Shown here: piece after piece, positions 45,099 through 54,271 of the stretch
Layout: each line of letters begins with the position of its first letter
Numbering within the stretch: the first letter of the stretch is position 1
Source: Aquimarina agarilytica ZC1
GTDB taxonomy: Bacteria; Bacteroidota; Bacteroidia; Flavobacteriales; Flavobacteriaceae
Assembly (NCBI RefSeq): GCF_000255455.1
Contig: NZ_JH621257.1
Coordinates: 1-64,000 of the forward strand
Reading direction: 5' to 3'
DNA: 64,000 nucleotides
Position numbers and translations under genes: made by a program
The notes under the pieces: model-generated
Told to the model about the DNA's origin: nothing
The model's input: the letters and a program-made list of their open reading frames with translations, nothing else
Databases searched by the model: none

Positions 45099-45776
45099 TT
45101 ATAATAAATTGGGGTGATCCGAAATAATTCCACTAATATCCAGGACTTGCATTTTTTTTATATCAGCGGGTTTATTTACCGTCCAAACATATAGATTTAA
45201 ATTTTTCAGCTTTGCCATTCGCACCAACCTACTTCTCAATTTTTCGTGATATATGTAAATATTCTCGTAACCATTATCAACCGCAATAGCAAAAGCTTTA
45301 CTTGTTTTAGATTCCGCAATAAGTCCTACTTTTATTGCTTTATTACGCGCCCTTACTTTATTTAAGCGCTTAGCATCAAAACTAGATACATATAATTGAT
45401 CATAAGACCATCCCCCTTGTTTTACCTCTTCCTCAATAAGCATACAAACTGCTTTTGCCGTCCCTTTTCCTTTCAACTCAATATGTAATGAACATTTTCC
45501 TTTACACACATCTAACACTTCCTTTAATGTAGGTACTTTATGCATGTGTTCTGTTCGCAACATTGACAACTCATTATAAGTCAAATTAACCACCTTCCCC
45601 CTACCATTTGTAGTACGCTTTACCGTTTCATCATGAATAACCACAAGTTCACCAGTTCGGCATTTATGCACATCAATTTCAATAGCATCAACCCCTAGCT
45701 CGATAGCTTTTTTTATTGAAGGAATTGTATTTTCATCCATTAAGGCTTTGGCGCCTCTATGACCGATCTTTTGCAT
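45099..45776 (-). CDS. Glycerophosphodiester phosphodiesterase
   Basis: 225 residues, cytosolic form without a signal peptide. GDPD TIM-barrel motifs: IGHRGAKALMDENT at the start, AIEIDVHKCRTGELVVIHDE with the metal/catalytic E-x-D...HD, HIELKGKG, and the C-terminal WTVNKPADIKKM. It hydrolyses glycerophosphodiesters to glycerol-3-phosphate and alcohols, recycling phospholipid heads. Nine bases from trmN6 and 14 from the YhiN-type gene. Confidence 0.93.
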   Translation of the reverse strand: MQKIGHRGAKALMDENTIPSIKKAIELGVDAIEIDVHKCRTGELVVIHDETVKRTTNGRGKVVNLTYNELSMLRTEHMHKVPTLKEVLDVCKGKCSLHIELKGKGTAKAVCMLIEEEVKQGGWSYDQLYVSSFDAKRLNKVRARNKAIKVGLIAESKTSKAFAIAVDNGYENIYIYHEKLRSRLVRMAKLKNLNLYVWTVNKPADIKKMQVLDISGIISDHPNLL

Positions 45777-45785
45777 AGTTGTAAG

Positions 45786-46505
45786 TTACATTTTTAAATA
45801 AAAGTCTTGTACTAATTTAATATAATCATCGGTATAATTATGTCTTTCTTTTTCAATAATTAATTGATCTATTTCCAGTTCATTTTCACCTACATTGAAC
45901 TGAAAAGCAATTAAACTTCGCTTAATTGGCGCTTGCTCATTTCCTTTTACATGTGTTATTTTTGCTGGCAACAAGTACATTTTTTTTGCTATTAGTAACA
46001 CCTGTTCTTGCTGTTCATAGGGAATTATAAGGGCGAATGTCCCTTGTTCCGAAAGTAATTTTGAAGCCCCATATAACAAATGCTCAAAAGGCAATGCATC
46101 TTCAAAACGCGCCATATTACGTTGTTTATTTGGCGACTTTTGTGTGGCCGCAAAATATGGTGGATTACTTATAATTAAATCATAAGACTCCTCCATTTCC
46201 TGAAAAAATTCCTGAAACGATGCATGGTAACAAAACATCCGATCTCCCCAAGGGGAATTTTCAAAATTTGTCATGGCCTGCTCATACGCAGCAGTATCAA
46301 TTTCAATAGCCTCAACATCCGCATCAAAAAAACGCTGCGCCATCATTAGCGCGATAACGCCTGTACCTGCCCCAACATCCAACACATTAAATGGACGTTC
46401 TTTAGGTTGTACCCAAGCCCCTAATAATACTGCATCGGTACCAATTTTCATGGCACATTGATCTTGAGCCACTACAAACTCTTTGAACTTAAAGGGTTTT
46501 GACAT
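45786..46505 (-). CDS. trmN6: tRNA1(Val) (adenine37-N6)-methyltransferase
   Basis: 239 residues. Class I SAM methyltransferase: FKFKEFVVAQDQCAMKIGTDAVLLGAW (the family's start, from F5), SAM loop VLDVGAGTGVIALMMAQR and catalytic ISNPPYF. These match TrmN6/YfiC, which methylates A37 of valine tRNA1. It is first of the trmN6-gdpD-yhiN operon. Confidence 0.92.
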   Translation of the reverse strand: MSKPFKFKEFVVAQDQCAMKIGTDAVLLGAWVQPKERPFNVLDVGAGTGVIALMMAQRFFDADVEAIEIDTAAYEQAMTNFENSPWGDRMFCYHASFQEFFQEMEESYDLIISNPPYFAATQKSPNKQRNMARFEDALPFEHLLYGASKLLSEQGTFALIIPYEQQEQVLLIAKKMYLLPAKITHVKGNEQAPIKRSLIAFQFNVGENELEIDQLIIEKERHNYTDDYIKLVQDFYLKM

Positions 46506-46558
46506 ATAATTTTCAGATTTTTATTTAGGGAAATCAACGATTATAATACACCCCTTAT

Positions 46559-46625
46559 ATCCGAAACATCAAACTTGGTAATAGAAAAATATATTCCATA
46601 CCAGAATTTTATTTTAGAATCGGAT
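46559..46625. repeat. Palindromic sequence after rimM
   Basis: Ends ATCCGA (46559-46564) and TCGGAT (46620-46625) are inverted; inside, TTGGTA and TACCAG form a second stem around AATAGAAAAATATATTCC, which resembles the core of the palindromic elements elsewhere. It lies 24 bases after the rimM stop codon. Probably a diverged member or terminator. Confidence 0.4.
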
Positions 46626-46649
46626 TTAACAGAAGCCAATTATAATTAA

Positions 46650-47174
46650 CTACAAATATAAATCTATTAACCCCTCGGGAGTATCAACAATAAGTAATTT
46701 ATTTGCCTTATCTAATTTATGAATAAAGCTATCATTCATGGGAATAAGAATTTGCTTCCCTTTGTTATCAATCTCAAACAATGCTTGAGAAGTAGTGTCA
46801 TTTATGGCAGTAATTACTCCTATTTTACCTTTAACAAGATCTTCCACTTCAAAACCTATAATATCATGAAAGTAAAATTGATCTTCATCTAATTCTGGAA
46901 GTAAATCTAAAGGCAAATACAATGCTGCTTTTATTAAATCGTCAGCATCTGCTTCGGTATCTACATCTTCAAACTTTACTCGAAGTAAACTTGATTTATG
47001 CAACCGAGCTTTTTCAACAAAAAATGGAACCAAATTATTGTTGTAATCAACAAAAACCGATTCCATTTCTTGATAAATCTCAGGGTAATCGGTATCTAGT
47101 TTTACCAAAACCTCTCCCCTAAAGCTAAACTTACTTACAACTTTGCCTAAATAGAAACATTTTTCTTTTTGCAT
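46650..47174 (-). CDS. rimM: Ribosome maturation factor RimM
   Basis: 174 residues. RimM binds S19 and helps assemble the 30S head. The N-terminal barrel starts CFYLGKVVSKFSFRGEVLVK, and the C-terminal PRC-barrel has FYFHDIIGFEVEDL and ILIPMNDSFIHKLD. It follows rpsP by 18 bases, the common rpsP-rimM order. Confidence 0.95.
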   Translation of the reverse strand: MQKEKCFYLGKVVSKFSFRGEVLVKLDTDYPEIYQEMESVFVDYNNNLVPFFVEKARLHKSSLLRVKFEDVDTEADADDLIKAALYLPLDLLPELDEDQFYFHDIIGFEVEDLVKGKIGVITAINDTTSQALFEIDNKGKQILIPMNDSFIHKLDKANKLLIVDTPEGLIDLYL

Positions 47175-47192
47175 TATTGTAATTTAAAAGAT

Positions 47193-47714
47193 TTACTCTT
47201 CTTCGTTAGCTGATTCTTCAGTAGCTGCTGCTTCTGCCTCAGCTTTTGCTGCTGCCTCCGCCGCTTCTGCTGCTGCATCTGCTTCACGCTTAGCATTCAC
47301 TTCTTTTTCTGCTTCTAATGCTTTTGCCTTTGCTGCTGCTGCATCTTTAGCCAAACCATCTTTTTTTGCATTAACTGCTCCTTCTTTTTCAGCAACCCAA
47401 GCTTCGAATTTTGCATCTGCTTGTTCCTGCGTTAAAGCTCCTTTTTTAACCCCACCAGCAAGGTGATTTTTCAAAAGAACCCCCTTGTATGAAAGAATGT
47501 TTTTTGCAGTATCAGTTGGCTGAGCACCATTCTGTAACCATTTCACAGCTCCATCAACATCTACATCAATAGTTGCAGGATTTGTATTTGGATTGTAAGT
47601 CCCTAATTTTTCAAGGTATTTACCATCTCTTTTTGAACGTGCATCAGCTGCTACGATCCAGTAAAAAGGCTTTCCTTTTTTACCGTGTCTCTGTAATCTT
47701 AATTTAACAGGCAT
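47193..47714 (-). CDS. rpsP: 30S ribosomal protein S16
   Basis: 173 residues from MPVKLRLQRHGKKGKPFYW at 47714. The frame is open to 47762, but a -7 promoter box overlaps that point, so the longer form cannot be made. Residues 1-80 are the conserved S16 fold, including VAADARSKRDGKYLEKLGTY. Residues 100-173 are an Ala/Glu/Lys-rich helical tail (AAEAAEAAAKAEAEAAATEE), an extension common in Bacteroidota. First gene of rpsP-rimM. Confidence 0.96.
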   Translation of the reverse strand: MPVKLRLQRHGKKGKPFYWIVAADARSKRDGKYLEKLGTYNPNTNPATIDVDVDGAVKWLQNGAQPTDTAKNILSYKGVLLKNHLAGGVKKGALTQEQADAKFEAWVAEKEGAVNAKKDGLAKDAAAAKAKALEAEKEVNAKREADAAAEAAEAAAKAEAEAAATEESANEEE

Positions 47715-47753
47715 AAAAATTAATTTTGGAGGTTCGCGACCTCGGTTATAATT
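47715..47753 (-). promoter_or_regulatory. Short structured leader of rpsP
   Basis: Between the predicted transcription start and the ATG, the minus-strand RNA holds a GAGGU-CGCGA-ACCUC hairpin (47729-47743), about 14 bases upstream of the start codon. It is GC-rich against an AT-rich background. It could be a binding site for S16 itself or for another protein that sets rpsP-rimM expression. Confidence 0.4.
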
Positions 47754-47759
47754 AGGGCG

Positions 47760-47767
47760 CAAATGTA
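47760..47767 (-). promoter_or_regulatory. -7 promoter box TACATTTG for rpsP-rimM
   Basis: Perfect TAnnTTTG on the minus strand (CAAATGTA on the plus strand), 46 bases before the rpsP ATG. It fixes the start of S16. Confidence 0.7.
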
Positions 47768-48015
47768 CGTCTTTTTACAGAATTACAATACGTTAATCCA
47801 ATATAATTTAATTAGCTAGCAAAAGTTGAAATTCTTAACCTCATTAGTAGCTTTTTTTCAAAAAAACTATTTTTAATGCAACATCAAAACAATACTGGTG
47901 TTACTATAGTATGTTTTTTTTAACGATCAACAGTTGTGAAATTTTAATTCAATATTTAACAATTCATAATTCGTAATTGGTAATTCCGATATATATTTAC
48001 ACAAAAGACTAACTA

Positions 48016-48936
48016 ATGATTTTTTCAAAAATAGTTTGGAACCCCTCAATAGGAATTGACCTTGGATTTTTCACTATACATTATTATAGTTTAATGTTTG
48101 TTATCGCTTTTTCATTAGGGTATTACTTAATGAAAAAAATATACATTAACGAAGGCCAAAAAATGGAACACTTAGAGTCCGTTTTTATGTATGCCGTGAT
48201 TGCTACTTTACTTGGCGCACGGATGGGGCACGTCATTTTTTACCAACCAGAATTATTTAAAGAAGATTTTTTTAGTGTTTTTCTACCTGCTCAATTTAGA
48301 CCAGAATTTAAATTCACTGGATTTCAAGGATTAGCTAGTCATGGAGCCGCAATTGCTTTTATAATTGCCATGTATTTATATTCTAAAAAAGTAATAAAAA
48401 AACCAACACTTTGGACATTGGATCGGGTTACTATTCCAGCTGCTTTTGGAGGTATTTTTGTACGTATTGGTAATTTTATCAATTCAGAAATCATCGGAGA
48501 AAAGACTGATTTTGTTACTGGAGTACGTTTTATTAAAGAATCTATTCCAGAATATCAAGCTATAAAGCTAACAGGAATAAAAAAAGCAAGTAAGGCTTAC
48601 GATGCTATTGTAAACAAGCCTAAATTTCAATCTATTTTAGAACAAGTAGATTACCGACATCCTGCACAATTATATGAGGCTTTTGGTTATATTTTTGTTT
48701 CTTTTATTTTGCTTTATCTTTATTGGAAAACAGATAAAAAAGATCAACCAGGATTTTTATTTGGCACGTATATGCTACTCATATTTTTTGTTCGTTTTTT
48801 AGTCGAATATGTAAAGAAAAGTCAAGGCGGATTTGAAAATGTTCTTGGCCTTATGTCAACTGGACAATGGCTAAGTATTCCCTTTATGGGAATTGGCATC
48901 TATTTTTTATGGAACGCATCAAAAAAAAACACCTAA
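48016..48936 (+). CDS. lgt: Prolipoprotein diacylglyceryl transferase
   Basis: 306 residues, seven membrane helices. Lgt moves diacylglycerol from phosphatidylglycerol onto the lipobox cysteine of prolipoproteins, needed for the lipoproteins seen elsewhere in this window. Motifs: IHYYSLMFVIAF, GLASHGAAIAF, the Lgt signature GNFINSEIIGEKTD and DYRHPAQLYEAFGY. The loop between signature and RHPAQ is longer than in many bacteria (KKASKAYDAIVNKPKF), as in other Flavobacteriia. Confidence 0.96.
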   Translation: MIFSKIVWNPSIGIDLGFFTIHYYSLMFVIAFSLGYYLMKKIYINEGQKMEHLESVFMYAVIATLLGARMGHVIFYQPELFKEDFFSVFLPAQFRPEFKFTGFQGLASHGAAIAFIIAMYLYSKKVIKKPTLWTLDRVTIPAAFGGIFVRIGNFINSEIIGEKTDFVTGVRFIKESIPEYQAIKLTGIKKASKAYDAIVNKPKFQSILEQVDYRHPAQLYEAFGYIFVSFILLYLYWKTDKKDQPGFLFGTYMLLIFFVRFLVEYVKKSQGGFENVLGLMSTGQWLSIPFMGIGIYFLWNASKKNT

Positions 48937-48998
48937 CACCCATTACTATACTAAAATAATTACTTCTAATTTTATGTAATATAATATCAATTATTCAA

Positions 48999-50153
48999 AT
49001 GAATTTGATTATTGACTTTATTTTAGTGGTGGGATTTACTATTTCAATAGTAATACTAACACTCACATTTAAATCAAACCAAAAAAAGCTTACAAAAAAA
49101 ATTCTTGGAGCTATACATGCTATTGCATTACTCTATATTCTCAATTTCTATTTTGAACTTCACAACTTAGAAATACTCTCATTTTTTGCTTATCTATTTA
49201 CTGGCGGCTTACTCTTGTGTCTGGGCCCTTTATTGTTATTTTATACCAAATCAATTTGTACCACAAAAAAAAGAATCGAAAAAAGTGAATTGATTCACTT
49301 CATTCCACACCTAGCTTATTGGACAATTATAACTATCCCTTTTTTTATTAATACCCTTAATGAAAATGATACTTTTAAGCATCTAGCATTTTTAGAAAAT
49401 TATGACATTCCCTATTGGTTCGAAACCTTAATGAGTATAGGCTATATTGTATTTTCTATAAAATTATTTTCACGATACAAATCTATTTTAAAAAGTAATT
49501 TTTCATCTCTAGATCTTAATAATTTAAAATGGTCTCAATTCTTTTTAATAGGTCTACTTATTGTAATGTTAGTTGATGTAAGCGGCAGTATTGTACATTT
49601 ATTTATTGAAATTAAATGGGATACCGGATTTGTTACTATAATAAGTTATATTAGTATTCTTACTTATCTGGGCTACTATGGCATTAATAACAGTAATGTA
49701 CTTATTCCCGAAACTTTACTTAGCATTACTAATAGTGGATCCGAAAAAAAAGTTTCACATGAACCTCGAAAATGTTTAATTCAAAATAAAGAAGATTATT
49801 TTGTTTTAGAACAAAAACTTAACAACATCCTCCAAACTCAAAAACCTTATTTAGATGAGAATTTATCTTTAAATTCATTAGCCAATTTAGTAGGTACTAG
49901 CGACAAAAAGCTATCTATATTACTCAATCAACATTTAAAAACTACTTTTTATGATCTAATTAATAAAAAAAGAGTTGATGCCGTTAAAGAAAAAATAAAA
50001 TATGGCGAATGTGAAAAACTCACTATTCTTGGTGTAGCCCATGAATCTGGCTTTAAATCCAAAAGTAGTTTCAACAGAATTTTTAAAAAAGAAACAGGAC
50101 AATCCCCTACAGAATATAAAAATGCAATTCTAAATAGTAGTAGATTAACATAA
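48999..50153 (+). CDS. AraC-family regulator with membrane N-terminus
   Basis: 384 residues. About seven hydrophobic segments (1-225), no recognised sensor domain, then a cytosolic AraC double helix-turn-helix (about 285-378: NSLANLVGTSDKKLSILLN; then ESGFKSKSSFNRIFKKETG). Such membrane AraC proteins are common near polysaccharide genes in Flavobacteriia. It precedes the GH5/CBM3 gene by 128 bases on the same strand and probably controls it. Confidence 0.87.
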   Translation: MNLIIDFILVVGFTISIVILTLTFKSNQKKLTKKILGAIHAIALLYILNFYFELHNLEILSFFAYLFTGGLLLCLGPLLLFYTKSICTTKKRIEKSELIHFIPHLAYWTIITIPFFINTLNENDTFKHLAFLENYDIPYWFETLMSIGYIVFSIKLFSRYKSILKSNFSSLDLNNLKWSQFFLIGLLIVMLVDVSGSIVHLFIEIKWDTGFVTIISYISILTYLGYYGINNSNVLIPETLLSITNSGSEKKVSHEPRKCLIQNKEDYFVLEQKLNNILQTQKPYLDENLSLNSLANLVGTSDKKLSILLNQHLKTTFYDLINKKRVDAVKEKIKYGECEKLTILGVAHESGFKSKSSFNRIFKKETGQSPTEYKNAILNSSRLT

Positions 50154-50181
50154 CTCATTTTGTTACACTAAAAACATCAAC

Positions 50182-50206
50182 TAATTAAAAATCAGTTAAT
50201 TAAAAA
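50182..50206. promoter_or_regulatory. Direct repeat TAATTAAAAA, possible AraC site
   Basis: TAATTAAAAA occurs at 50182-50191 and 50197-50206, a 15-base period, in the space between the AraC gene and the GH5 gene. Spacing near one and a half helical turns and AT-rich context make this weak. Confidence 0.25.
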
Positions 50207-50281
50207 CTAATACTAATTACAAAAGACTAATTATTTAGTACATTTAAGGAATAACAACTATAACTTAAAACACTAAATATT

Positions 50282-52741
50282 ATGAAAGCTTTATTCAAAG
50301 GCTTAGTAGTCACTTTACTGCTCATCCTAACCGCATTTATTCAACTCAACGCTCAAACTCAAAATTACTTATCCTCTTCAGGAAACAAACTATTTGACAG
50401 TACAGGAAAGGAAGTTCGAATGACTGGTGTCAATTGGTTTGGTTTTGAAACCGCCTTATACAGTCCTCATGGTATATGGTCCCGAGACATGAAAAGCGTA
50501 CTACAACAAATTAAGGATCTAGGTTTTAACACCATACGTGTCCCTTGGTGTAATGAAATGTTAGACCCTGGAGCTTCAGTTAAAATAAATTCCTATGGAA
50601 CAGACCCATACAGTGGAATTTCACCTATGAATGAAGAAGAAACTACAGTAAGTACCCCTATTGAATTACTAGATATTTTTGTGAATTGGTGTCAAGAAAA
50701 CGATATGAAAATTGTTCTGGACAATCACTCCCGAGCAGCAGATGGTTTTTTAAATGAAGCTTTTTGGTATACTCCCGAGTATTCTGAAGAACGCTGGATT
50801 AACGACTGGATTTTTATGGCCGAGCGTTACAAAGGGAAATCTGCGGTGGTTGCTATGGATTTAAATAATGAACCGCATGGATCAACTTGGGGAAACAGCA
50901 CCCCTGCTACAGATTGGAATAAAGCTGCTGAACGTTGCGGAAATGCCGTACTCGCCGTAAACCCCGATGTACTAATTATTATTGAAGGCGTTGGCGAATT
51001 TGAAGGTGATTCTTATTGGTGGGGAGGTCAACTAAAAGGTGCTGAAAAATACCCTATACAATTATCAAATCAAGAAAAACTAGTGTATTCTGCCCATGAA
51101 TACGGCCCAGAGGTTGCTCAACAAGATTGGTTCGAAGCTTCTAATTTTCCTAGTAACATGCCCGGCCTTTGGGAAGAGCACTTTCACTTTTTATATGAAA
51201 ACAATAGCTCTCCTATTTTTATAGGTGAATTTGGTATTAAAAATCAAGAAGCTTTTGACGGTATTGCATTTACATGGTTTACCGAATTTATGGATTTCAT
51301 GGGTGATATATACTCTTGGACGTTTTGGACTATGAATCCCAATTCTGGAGATACAGGTGGTATTTTACAAGATGATTGGCTTAGTGTTAACCAATGGAAA
51401 ATGGATGTACTATCTCCTCATTTTGCACCTTTAATTCCTAATACAATTAATGGATCTCCTCTTCCTAACCGGGCACCAATAGCTAGTTTTTTTGGTAGTA
51501 TTACTATTCCATGTGTTAATCCTGACCCTAGTGTAAGTTTTGGAGACTTCGATGCTAGTAATTCCTCAGATCCGGATGGTGATACACTTACATATACATG
51601 GGATTTTGGCGATGGTACTACGGGAACTGGCATAAATACTTCTCACTCTTATTCCTCTATCAATACAGTTGATGTAACACTAACCGTATCAGATGGGGAA
51701 TTAACTGATTCTATAACACAACAATTTGAAGCCTTGGCGCTTCCATGCCCACCTCCTACAATTGAGTCCATTAACATTGAAGCAAGCACTATTACAGGTG
51801 TAGCTCCTTTAGAAGTATCATTTGAAGCTATGGCAATAGCTTTCAACATTCCACCTTCTTCTATAACTTATTCTTGGGATTTTGATAACGGCGATTCTAA
51901 CAATGGCTCTATAGTTTCTACCATTTTTACAAATCCTGGCACCTATGACGTAGTAGTTAATGCCAGTAGCAATAATAGCCAAGCGTTTCAATCAATAGCA
52001 ATTACAGTTACACCTACTACTCCTTTAGAAAGCGACCTTTCTTTAAACTACCGAAACGGTGTTGACAATGATACAGACAATGCTATAAATCCTCATTTTG
52101 AAATAGTAAATAATGGAGACACTACAGTTGCTTATTCCGATTTAGCAATTCGTTATTGGTTTACCTCCGAAGATAATAATGATCTTAATTTTTGGTGTGA
52201 CTGGGCGCAATTAGGTACTGGGAGTGTCCAAGGAACTTTTGGCACAGCCAATGGAATGGATTATTTAGAGATTACTTTTGACAATAGCGCCGGTAACCTT
52301 AATGCCAACTCTAATTCTGGAGATATACAAACGCGATTTTCTAAAACTAACTGGAGTAATTTTAATGAAAATGATGATTATTCATTTGATCCTAGTAAAA
52401 CTTCATATACGTCACATGACAAAGTAACACTATACCAAAACGGGAACCTTGTTTGGGGTAATGAACCTACCTCAACTGGAGCAAAATTAGTTAACGAAAC
52501 TTCTTTTAGTATTTTCCCAAATCCGGCTAGTGATCAAATTAATATTCAAAATGATACTTTTGAATTAACTAATTCGGTTATTAACATTTATGATTTAAGT
52601 GGCAAGCAAATTAAATCGATTACTGATTCAATTCCAACTACAAATTCAAGCATCAATATTTCTGATCTAAACTCTGGTGTTTATGTTATAGAAATTAGCA
52701 GTCCTAACAAAAAACAAACAAAAGTACTGGTTATAAAATAA
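50282..52741 (+). CDS. Secreted GH5 endoglucanase with PKD, CBM3 and T9SS sorting domains
   Basis: 819 residues. Signal peptide (1-24). Residues 30-385 are GH5, subfamily 1-like: GVNWFGFETALYSPHGIWSR, LDLNNEPHG-type DLNNEPHG with acid/base E197, and IFIGEFGIK with nucleophile E316. Two PKD-like domains follow (about 405-590, with YTWDFGDGTTG and YSWDFDNGDS). A CBM3 (about 595-725: LSLNYRNGV, NFWCDWAQLG, TLYQNGNLVWG) binds crystalline cellulose. The C-terminus (about 740-819) is a type A T9SS sorting domain (IFPNPASDQINI). The enzyme should cut beta-1,4-glucan (cellulose or a similar glucan) outside the cell. Confidence 0.93.
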   Translation: MKALFKGLVVTLLLILTAFIQLNAQTQNYLSSSGNKLFDSTGKEVRMTGVNWFGFETALYSPHGIWSRDMKSVLQQIKDLGFNTIRVPWCNEMLDPGASVKINSYGTDPYSGISPMNEEETTVSTPIELLDIFVNWCQENDMKIVLDNHSRAADGFLNEAFWYTPEYSEERWINDWIFMAERYKGKSAVVAMDLNNEPHGSTWGNSTPATDWNKAAERCGNAVLAVNPDVLIIIEGVGEFEGDSYWWGGQLKGAEKYPIQLSNQEKLVYSAHEYGPEVAQQDWFEASNFPSNMPGLWEEHFHFLYENNSSPIFIGEFGIKNQEAFDGIAFTWFTEFMDFMGDIYSWTFWTMNPNSGDTGGILQDDWLSVNQWKMDVLSPHFAPLIPNTINGSPLPNRAPIASFFGSITIPCVNPDPSVSFGDFDASNSSDPDGDTLTYTWDFGDGTTGTGINTSHSYSSINTVDVTLTVSDGELTDSITQQFEALALPCPPPTIESINIEASTITGVAPLEVSFEAMAIAFNIPPSSITYSWDFDNGDSNNGSIVSTIFTNPGTYDVVVNASSNNSQAFQSIAITVTPTTPLESDLSLNYRNGVDNDTDNAINPHFEIVNNGDTTVAYSDLAIRYWFTSEDNNDLNFWCDWAQLGTGSVQGTFGTANGMDYLEITFDNSAGNLNANSNSGDIQTRFSKTNWSNFNENDDYSFDPSKTSYTSHDKVTLYQNGNLVWGNEPTSTGAKLVNETSFSIFPNPASDQINIQNDTFELTNSVINIYDLSGKQIKSITDSIPTTNSSINISDLNSGVYVIEISSPNKKQTKVLVIK

Positions 52742-52768
52742 CAACAAACATAATCAACCACTTTTACT

Positions 52769-52803
52769 ACATGAGAAGCTCAAAAAGCTTCTCATGTTTT
52801 TTA
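52769..52803 (+). terminator. Intrinsic terminator after the GH5/CBM3 gene
   Basis: ACATGAGAAGCT (52769-52780) and AGCTTCTCATGT (52786-52797) form a perfect 12-bp stem with a 5-base loop, followed by a T-run. Confidence 0.95.
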
Positions 52804-52907
52804 TTCTTATTCCTCAGAAAACACACCATAAAACAATAGACCTAAACCTCTGAAAAACAACAAAAAAACTTTATATTTATTTCCAAACACATCTTAAAAA
52901 GGAACAA

Positions 52908-54005
52908 ATGAAACCGATAATCATCTTACTTCTCTTTATCTATTCCATTTCTTACTCACAACAATTAAAAACGAACACGGCTAACAAGTTTGAAGTAAAA
53001 AAAGGAACCAACATCGCGCATTGGCTATCTCAAAGTGGTCGTAGAGGTAAAAAACGAGCACTTTTTTTCACTGAATCTGATATTGCTAAAATTGCAACTA
53101 TGGGCTTTGACCATATTCGCCTACCTATTGATGAAGAACAAATGTGGGATAAAAACGGCAAACAATATAATGATGCTTTTCAATTAATGATAAATTGCAT
53201 CAATTGGTGTGCTACATATAATTTAAAAGTGATTGTTGACCTACATATTCTACGTTCACATCATTTTAATGCTGCTGTAAAGCCCTTATGGACAGATAAG
53301 CAAGAACAAGAAAAATTCTTTAATTTATGGATACAGCTTTCTGAAAAACTAAAACAATTCCCTACTAATTTAGTAGCCTATGAACTCATGAATGAAGCTG
53401 TCGCTGACGACAATGAATCATGGAACCAACTGATTGCTTCAGCTTTTTCCAGACTTCGAGAAATAGAACCCAAACGTACCATTGTAATTGGCTCCAACCA
53501 ATGGCAATCAGTCCATACTTTTAATGATTTAAAAGTACCGCCCAACGATTCCAATATCCTATTAAGTTTTCATTTTTACGAACCCTTTTTACTTACTCAT
53601 TACCACACCAATTGGACCGAATTAAAAAATTACATGGGTCCCGTACACTATCCAGGAGTAATTTTAACCGAAAAAGAATTTAATAAGCTTCCTGAAAAGG
53701 TAAAAACTGTAGTCAAAAAATGGGTAGGTAAAGAATTCAACAAAGCACATATCTTAAAAATGTGGCAACAACCCATTGAGAAAGCAAAAGCATTAGGACT
53801 CCCTCTTTACTGTGGTGAATTTGGAATCATCACTCAAGCTCCACAAAATGATCGTTTAAAATGGTACAAAGATGTTGTTCAACTTTTTAAGGAGAACAAT
53901 ATTGGTTATGCCAATTGGAATTATAACAGTGATGAATTTGGACTGATAGACAACAAGATTTTAAACAAAGAATTGATTCAAATCATTTCTGACAGAAAGC
54001 AATAA
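52908..54005 (+). CDS. GH5 glycosidase (cellulase-like)
   Basis: 365 residues, signal peptide MKPIIILLLFIYSISYSQ. One GH5 domain (about 30-355). Motifs: IRLPIDEEQMW, VIVDLH, YELMNEAVADD with acid/base E163, and YCGEFGIIT with nucleophile E304. It has no carbohydrate-binding or T9SS sorting domain, so it is likely periplasmic. It may act on oligosaccharides made by the neighbouring secreted GH5. The subfamily cannot be fixed by eye. The terminator after the previous gene means a separate transcript. Confidence 0.88.
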   Translation: MKPIIILLLFIYSISYSQQLKTNTANKFEVKKGTNIAHWLSQSGRRGKKRALFFTESDIAKIATMGFDHIRLPIDEEQMWDKNGKQYNDAFQLMINCINWCATYNLKVIVDLHILRSHHFNAAVKPLWTDKQEQEKFFNLWIQLSEKLKQFPTNLVAYELMNEAVADDNESWNQLIASAFSRLREIEPKRTIVIGSNQWQSVHTFNDLKVPPNDSNILLSFHFYEPFLLTHYHTNWTELKNYMGPVHYPGVILTEKEFNKLPEKVKTVVKKWVGKEFNKAHILKMWQQPIEKAKALGLPLYCGEFGIITQAPQNDRLKWYKDVVQLFKENNIGYANWNYNSDEFGLIDNKILNKELIQIISDRKQ

Positions 54006-54271
54006 TTTTTTACATAGAAAATAATTATATGATAAGCTTTTGACCAACTCCACACTTTTATTTAGTTAATAAATGTATGAGTTTTATCAACTTCAGTTAT
54101 TAGAAAAATCTATAACAACTACAACTCTAAAAAACAATAAATTATACAACTACTTTTTTTAACTTTTTAGCGTCTCACTAAGCTCATAATACGTCCCAAT
54201 GGAAGCATTGAGTCCTTCATTTGAATTATTCTGCATTCCTTTGGCTTAGTATTAACCAACCACTAACACGC

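Noticed and set aside
47715-47762. N-terminal extension of S16
   Set aside because: A -7 promoter box overlaps it and S16 proteins begin with MPVKLRLQRHG.
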